Shown: one piece after another, positions 59,940 to 64,000 of the stretch
How the letters are laid out: each line of letters opens with the position of its first letter
Position numbering within the stretch: position 1 is the first letter of the stretch
Assembly: GCA_965229685.1 (NCBI GenBank)
Contig: OZ245920.1
Span: 1,364,001 to 1,428,000, forward strand
Length of the DNA: 64,000 bases
Source of the DNA: Pacificispira sp033344895
GTDB taxonomy: Bacteria; Pseudomonadota; Alphaproteobacteria; UBA8366; Aestuariispiraceae
Direction: 5' to 3'
Position numbers and translations under genes: made by a program
The notes under the pieces: model-generated
What the model was told of the DNA's origin: nothing
Database searches by the model: none
Seen by the model: only the letters and a program-made list of their open reading frames with translations

Positions 59940-61196
59940 CTATTGTTTCGGAATTTCGAATACCTGCCCAGGGTAGATAAGGTCCGGGTCGCGAATCTGG
60001 TCGCTATTGGCGTCATAGATCACGGTATAGGCCAACCCTTCACCCAGGGTTCGGCGCGCGATCCGCCAGAGGCTGTTGCCCGGCTGTACCACGATGAAGG
60101 CGTCGCCGCTCAGATCGGTCAGCGGGGCGGCCCGGCTGAACGGGATCTCCAGACGCGCCACGACGCCCGACTCCCGCACCGCGTCCAAACGCATGGTGTA
60201 AACGCCTGGGGCAACTTCCTTTTCCGGATTGACGCGCCACGTTCCGTCATCCTGAACAGGGCCCGATCCGATCGGGGCGTTGTCGAGATAGGCAATGACC
60301 AGCGAAGAGGCAGGGCCTTTTCCGGCAATCGAAATGTTGCCGGACGGGTCGTAGTCGATGGTCTCGACGCTCAGCGCACCGTCCGCGGATTTCACGCCGG
60401 ACGGCTCCGCCGTTGTTGCGCCCGGTGCGGGTGCATTGGCGGTCGCCGACGCGGCCGGTGCCTTTTCGCTGTCTGCGGGCGGGGCCTGAATCAGCTCAGC
60501 GCCCGGCTTTTCGTCGGGGATCAGAACGACCAGAGGTTCCTGCGGCGTCTCGCTCTGCGTTTCGCGTCCGGCCACGTCATGCCCGGGCTTCGGAACGACC
60601 AGAACAACGGTTCCCTTGCCCATGATGATGGTGCCGTCCGCCAGTTCCGCCCGCAGCTTCAATTCATGCGGGCCGGGCGGCAGCGGGCTGCTGGGCAGAT
60701 AGACCCACTCGCCACGGTCATCCGCGGCAACCGTGCCGAGATCTGTCCCCCCGTCCAGCACGGTCACGTCCGCTCCGGGCTCGGCCCGGCCTGCGATCAC
60801 GGCATCGCCGTTGGGGTCGATCCGGACAACGTCGAAGGTCGGCGGAATCGGTTGATGTGCCGGCTGCTCCTGTTCCGTAGCTGCCGGATTTTCAACTGTG
60901 GCGGCGGTCGTTTCAGCGGGGGGAGGGTCTTGAGTGTCGGCGGTCGATTCGGCGGCCGAGTCCGTTGCGGAAGCCGGCGCATCGTCCTGCGTCCCGGTTT
61001 CGGCGGGCTGCGGTGTCGTCGTCGCAGCAGGGGCGGATTCCGCTTCGCTACCGGGCGGCGGCGGCGCCTCGACCTGGCTCTGGTTCTCTCCGTCGATGGC
61101 TTCAGGCACCTGTTCGGGATTGCTCAGCCAGTTCAACAGAAGGGCCAAGAGCAGTATCACACCCCCAATGATGCCGATCCAGATCGTTCGGTTCAC
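59940..61196 (-). CDS. Membrane-anchored LysM-domain protein with Ig-like repeats
   Basis: 418 aa. A membrane helix (about residues 4-26, TIWIGIIGGVILLLALLLN) is followed by a long Pro/Ala/Thr-rich linker, two Bacterial-Ig-like blocks (DVVRIDPNGDAVIAGRAEPG and the second near IDYDPSGNISIAGKG), and a C-terminal LysM (FIVVQPGNSLWRIARRTLGE) for peptidoglycan binding. The GTG at 61196 has AGCGGGGG upstream and is preferred to the TTG at 61223. This arrangement is common in alphaproteobacterial cell-wall proteins; no enzymatic domain is seen. Confidence 0.85.
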   Translation of the reverse strand: MNRTIWIGIIGGVILLLALLLNWLSNPEQVPEAIDGENQSQVEAPPPPGSEAESAPAATTTPQPAETGTQDDAPASATDSAAESTADTQDPPPAETTAATVENPAATEQEQPAHQPIPPTFDVVRIDPNGDAVIAGRAEPGADVTVLDGGTDLGTVAADDRGEWVYLPSSPLPPGPHELKLRAELADGTIIMGKGTVVLVVPKPGHDVAGRETQSETPQEPLVVLIPDEKPGAELIQAPPADSEKAPAASATANAPAPGATTAEPSGVKSADGALSVETIDYDPSGNISIAGKGPASSLVIAYLDNAPIGSGPVQDDGTWRVNPEKEVAPGVYTMRLDAVRESGVVARLEIPFSRAAPLTDLSGDAFIVVQPGNSLWRIARRTLGEGLAYTVIYDANSDQIRDPDLIYPGQVFEIPKQ

Positions 61197-61422
61197 GCTT
61201 GCCCCCGCTTCTCCCGTGCCCAATCCTTGGACATCTCCTTGGCCGGACTTTACTTGCCGAATGCCCCGGGTGCAATTCCGTCAAGAAATTCCGAAGCCTG
61301 AATGGATTTCCGGCGACTTTAACCGAGATTCGCCTTTCACCGCTGGGCCTCAAATTTTATGCTCCCCGGAAGTGCGGCATGCAGGCCGTGAACGACCAGT
61401 TCAGATAGGGAGTAGGGTTGCG

Positions 61423-62016
61423 GTGCAGTCCCGTGTTCGATCGGTTTGCGTCTATTGCGGATCCAGCCACGGCGTTCGGCCGTCTTTTGATGAGGCGGCG
61501 ACCCGTCTGGGGCAACAACTCGCAGCGGCGGGGATCCGTCTGGTGTACGGTGGCGGTGCCGTGGGATTGATGGGGGTCGTCGCTCAATCGGTTCTGGATT
61601 CAGGCGGGCAGGTCACCGGAATCATCCCCGACTTTCTCGACCGGGCGGAAGTCGGGAAGACCGACCTGACAGAATTGATCAAGACTGAAACCATGCATGA
61701 CCGCAAGGCCATCATGGCCGAGCGATCCGACGGATTTGTCGTCCTGCCCGGCGGTCTCGGTACGCTGGACGAGACCTTCGAAATCCTGACCTGGAAGCAG
61801 CTGCAGCTGCATAACAAGCCGATCGTGCTGGTCAATGTCGAGGGCTATTGGGATCACTTCGTCCATCTGGTCGAACATCAGGTGCGCGAGGGCTTCGTGC
61901 GGGAACGGTATCTGCAGTTCTTCCGTGTCGTGGACACCGTTGAGGAAGTCGTACCGGCCCTCCTTGAAGATGCCGCCGCCGCGATGGATCAATCCGACCG
62001 GCTGGACAGGGCGTAG
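61423..62016 (+). CDS. LOG-family (TIGR00730) nucleoside 5'-monophosphate phosphoribohydrolase
   Basis: 197 aa Rossmann-like enzyme. It carries the substrate and phosphate motifs VCVYCGSSHGVRPSFDEAA, LVYGGGAVGLMGVVAQSVLD and the hallmark PGGLGTLDETFEILTWKQL (PGGxGTxxE). Relatives release the base from cytokinin ribosides or AMP-like nucleotides; the old label lysine decarboxylase is incorrect for this family. Start GTG at 61423, with GGGAGTAGGG upstream. Confidence 0.93.
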   Translation: MQSRVRSVCVYCGSSHGVRPSFDEAATRLGQQLAAAGIRLVYGGGAVGLMGVVAQSVLDSGGQVTGIIPDFLDRAEVGKTDLTELIKTETMHDRKAIMAERSDGFVVLPGGLGTLDETFEILTWKQLQLHNKPIVLVNVEGYWDHFVHLVEHQVREGFVRERYLQFFRVVDTVEEVVPALLEDAAAAMDQSDRLDRA

Positions 62017-62115
62017 GGGAAACGGCATCGGGTCATGGGAAACGACTGACCGATATCGTGAATCATGATTAATGCCTCACTGAAAGTGTGATTTTGTCCT
62101 GAAAGGCGTGTTCGC

Positions 62116-62646
62116 GTGAAACTTACCGGGACCTACCGCAAGCTGGTTAAGGATACGACGATCAACGACACCACGTTGCTGTCGACGGATTACCTGAACC
62201 ACTACAATGAGCTGGTCATGATGCTCGAAATGGTCTCCGACATGCCGGACATGTTGGAGGAAGTCGAGACGTGGCAGCCGAAGACGTATCAGCAGCATTT
62301 CAAGGACAGCGCCTTTCAACACAAGGACCTGGCCGTCTGGGCCTATGAACATGCACCGGACGAATACCGTGAGCCGATGGATGACTGCATCGCGCGGATG
62401 GATTCGGACATCTCCACCGGTCTGCCGGAGTTGCGCGTGCTGGCGGACAGCGGCGACGAGGAGCGCCTGAAGGGCGAAGCAGCCATCCTGACCACCCGGC
62501 TACGGGGATGGATCGACACGATGAGTGCGCTGATCAACGGTGCGCTCGACGCCGACGGCTATCAGGCCCGACTCCAGGCCGAGGGGCCGTCGGAAGCGAC
62601 GACAACGGTCATGGATCAATCCTCCATCGACGCCTTGTTCGATTAG
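62116..62646 (+). CDS. Conserved alphaproteobacterial hypothetical protein with C-terminal IDALF motif
   Basis: 176 aa, soluble, helical and acidic. The start MKLTGTYRKLVKDTTINDTT is followed by STDYLNHYNELVMMLEMVSD and a C-terminal tail ending QSSIDALFD. The last residues resemble the SQxxIDALL-type peptides of FliM, FliY and CheC that bind CheY. A response-regulator-binding role is a speculative reading of this motif. It lies between the LOG and icd genes. Confidence 0.6.
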   Translation: MKLTGTYRKLVKDTTINDTTLLSTDYLNHYNELVMMLEMVSDMPDMLEEVETWQPKTYQQHFKDSAFQHKDLAVWAYEHAPDEYREPMDDCIARMDSDISTGLPELRVLADSGDEERLKGEAAILTTRLRGWIDTMSALINGALDADGYQARLQAEGPSEATTTVMDQSSIDALFD

Positions 62647-62725
62647 GTCTGGAGATCGGGCCGAAACGGGCCGTGCCAAGTCGCCGCGTGTGGATTGCGG
62701 GTTGGGAAGGTGTCTTGTATTGTCC

Positions 62726-62764
62726 GCGCCGAACGAGCCTAGGGGCCGTCGCGGGCGCTTTTTT
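62726..62764 (+). terminator. Possible terminator between the IDALF protein gene and icd
   Basis: GCGCC (62726-62730) can pair with GGCGC (62754-62758), directly followed by six T (62759-62764). The loop is long (23 bases) with an internal GCC/GGC pair. It is a weak stem with a good T tract, so it is only a candidate. Confidence 0.35.
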
Positions 62765-62824
62765 CCCACCTTGCGCGCCGTTGCCGGACCTCCACACCTG
62801 ACGAAAAAGGGGAGCCCCGAACCC

Positions 62825-64000
62825 ATGTCGAAGATTAAGGTCGCCAATCCGGTCGTCGAACTCGACGGCGATGAGATGACCCGCATCATCTGGGATTTCA
62901 TCAAGACCAAGCTGATCCTGCCCTATCTGGACATCGATCTGAAATACTACGATCTCGGGGTCGAGAAGCGCGACGAGACGGACGATCAGATCACGATCGA
63001 CGCCGCCAACGCGATCAAGGAGCACCGGGTCGGCGTCAAATGCGCGACGATCACGCCGGATGAAGCCCGTGTCGAGGAGTTCGGCCTGAAGAAGATGTGG
63101 CGTTCGCCGAACGGTACGATCCGGAACATTCTGGACGGCACCGTCTTCCGCGAGCCGATCGTCTGCAAGAACGTGCCGCGCCTGGTGACGAACTGGTCCA
63201 AGCCGATCGTTGTCGCCCGCCATGCCTTCGGCGACCAATACCGCGCGACGGATTTCCTGATCCCGGGTGCCGGTCTGCTGTCGATCACCTTCACGCCGGA
63301 AGATCCGGACGGGGAAACCATTCGCCACCAGGTCTTCAAATTCGAAGGCGCTGGCATCGCCATGGGCATGTACAACCTGGATGATTCGATCCGCGGTTTC
63401 GCCCGTGCCTGCATGAACTACGGTCTGCTGCGCAAATACCCGGTTTACCTGTCGACCAAGAACACGATCCTGAAAGCCTATGATGGCCGCTTCAAGGATC
63501 TCTTCCAGGAAGTCTACGAGACCGAATTCGAAGAGACCTTCAAGAAGGCCGGCATCTGGTATGAACACCGCTTGATCGACGACATGGTCGCATTCGCGAT
63601 GAAATCGTCGGGCGACTTCGTCTGGGCCGCCAAGAACTACGACGGCGACGTCCAGTCCGATTCCGTGGCGCAGGGCTTCGGCTCTCTGGGCCTGATGACG
63701 TCGGTTCTGATGACGCCGGACGGCAACACGGTCGAGGCCGAGGCCGCCCATGGCACGGTGACCCGTCACTACCGCCAGCATCAGCAGGGCAAGGAGACGT
63801 CGACCAACCCGATCGCGTCGATCTTCGCCTGGACCCGCGGCCTGAAGTATCGCGGCAAGTTCGACGACACGCCGGACGTCATCCGTTTTGCCGAGACCTT
63901 GGAATCGGTCTGCATCGAGACGGTCGAAAGCGGTCATATGACCAAGGATCTGGCGCTGCTGATCGGCGAGAACCAGAAATGGCTCACCACCAACCAGTTC
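62825..64000 (+). CDS. icd: NADP-dependent isocitrate dehydrogenase, 3' end cut by window edge
   Basis: At least 392 residues of the ~405 expected. The start MSKIKVANPVVELDGDEMTR is typical of the eukaryotic-like (type II) homodimeric enzyme found in alphaproteobacteria. The substrate-binding stretch is KMWRSPNGTIRNILDGTVFR, and the metal-binding Asp region and the NADP-binding EAAHGTVTRHYRQHQQGKET are visible. It converts isocitrate to 2-oxoglutarate in the TCA cycle. The gene runs to the window end. Confidence 0.97.
   Translation, partial: MSKIKVANPVVELDGDEMTRIIWDFIKTKLILPYLDIDLKYYDLGVEKRDETDDQITIDAANAIKEHRVGVKCATITPDEARVEEFGLKKMWRSPNGTIRNILDGTVFREPIVCKNVPRLVTNWSKPIVVARHAFGDQYRATDFLIPGAGLLSITFTPEDPDGETIRHQVFKFEGAGIAMGMYNLDDSIRGFARACMNYGLLRKYPVYLSTKNTILKAYDGRFKDLFQEVYETEFEETFKKAGIWYEHRLIDDMVAFAMKSSGDFVWAAKNYDGDVQSDSVAQGFGSLGLMTSVLMTPDGNTVEAEAAHGTVTRHYRQHQQGKETSTNPIASIFAWTRGLKYRGKFDDTPDVIRFAETLESVCIETVESGHMTKDLALLIGENQKWLTTNQF

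Noticed and set aside
61423..62016. Lysine decarboxylase
   Set aside because: PGGLGTLDE identifies the LOG phosphoribohydrolase family; the decarboxylase label is a known misannotation.

Overview
The window is about 64 kb of GC-rich, gene-dense DNA from a free-living Gram-negative alphaproteobacterium, most likely Rhodospirillales-like. The evidence is a divK-pleD cell-cycle pair, a bactofilin/M23 pair, a DUF2336 protein, a Psd-PssA phospholipid operon, a full C-P lyase operon and NADP-type isocitrate dehydrogenase. I saw no rRNA, tRNA, CRISPR array, transposase or prophage. Many starts are supported by ATGA overlaps or clear ribosome-binding sites. Long antisense open frames are common because of the GC content and are not annotated.

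Layout. 1-9.6 kb: a truncated hydroxyacid dehydrogenase, a ChrB-like/ChrA chromate pair, DinB coupled to a ROK sugar kinase, DivK-PleD, and a TetR-controlled pair of membrane proteins with a palindromic operator. 9.8-15.2 kb: an APH-like protein, then phnCDEE, a phosphonate transporter whose 3' end abuts a perfect 85-bp tandem duplication. 15.4-24.9 kb: a small conserved protein, a GST, then an apparent polyamine island (ureohydrolase, TauE-type permease, nitrilase-family amidase, Orn/Lys/Arg decarboxylase, an ATP-grasp enzyme with a histone-like Lys/Ala tail, and a C45 Ntn-hydrolase), followed by a palindromic REP-like element. 25.1-28.7 kb: SDR, YicC, Gmk and a Rieske oxygenase. 28.8-36.8 kb: PhnF regulator divergent from phnGHIJKLMN, plus a convergent DUF1045 phosphonate protein. 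37.0-49.9 kb: a seven-gene multiheme redox island. 50-64 kb: MttB-family methyltransferase with a divergent LysR, M23 peptidase/bactofilin, DUF2336, a CoxE-like VWA protein, Psd-PssA, a LysM protein, a LOG-family protein, a small conserved protein, and icd running off the end.

The most unusual region is 37.0-49.9 kb. It encodes two exported pentaheme cytochromes, an outer-membrane beta-barrel-like protein, a membrane-anchored protein joining a cytoplasmic FHA domain to ten periplasmic CXXCH heme sites, a five-helix membrane protein resembling cytochrome b, a flavoprotein with two cyclic-nucleotide-binding domains and four ferredoxin-like [4Fe-4S] motifs, and a lipoprotein with a CHAT caspase-like protease domain. 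Read together this looks like a signal-gated electron-transfer chain from cytoplasmic NAD(P)H across both membranes, with a protease module attached. The pathway direction and the partner roles are inference.

The second candidate is 16.5-24.9 kb. Agmatine/polyamine-forming enzymes sit in line with a ligase and an acyltransferase/amidase-type Ntn hydrolase, which suggests synthesis or recycling of an amide-linked polyamine or amino-acid conjugate.
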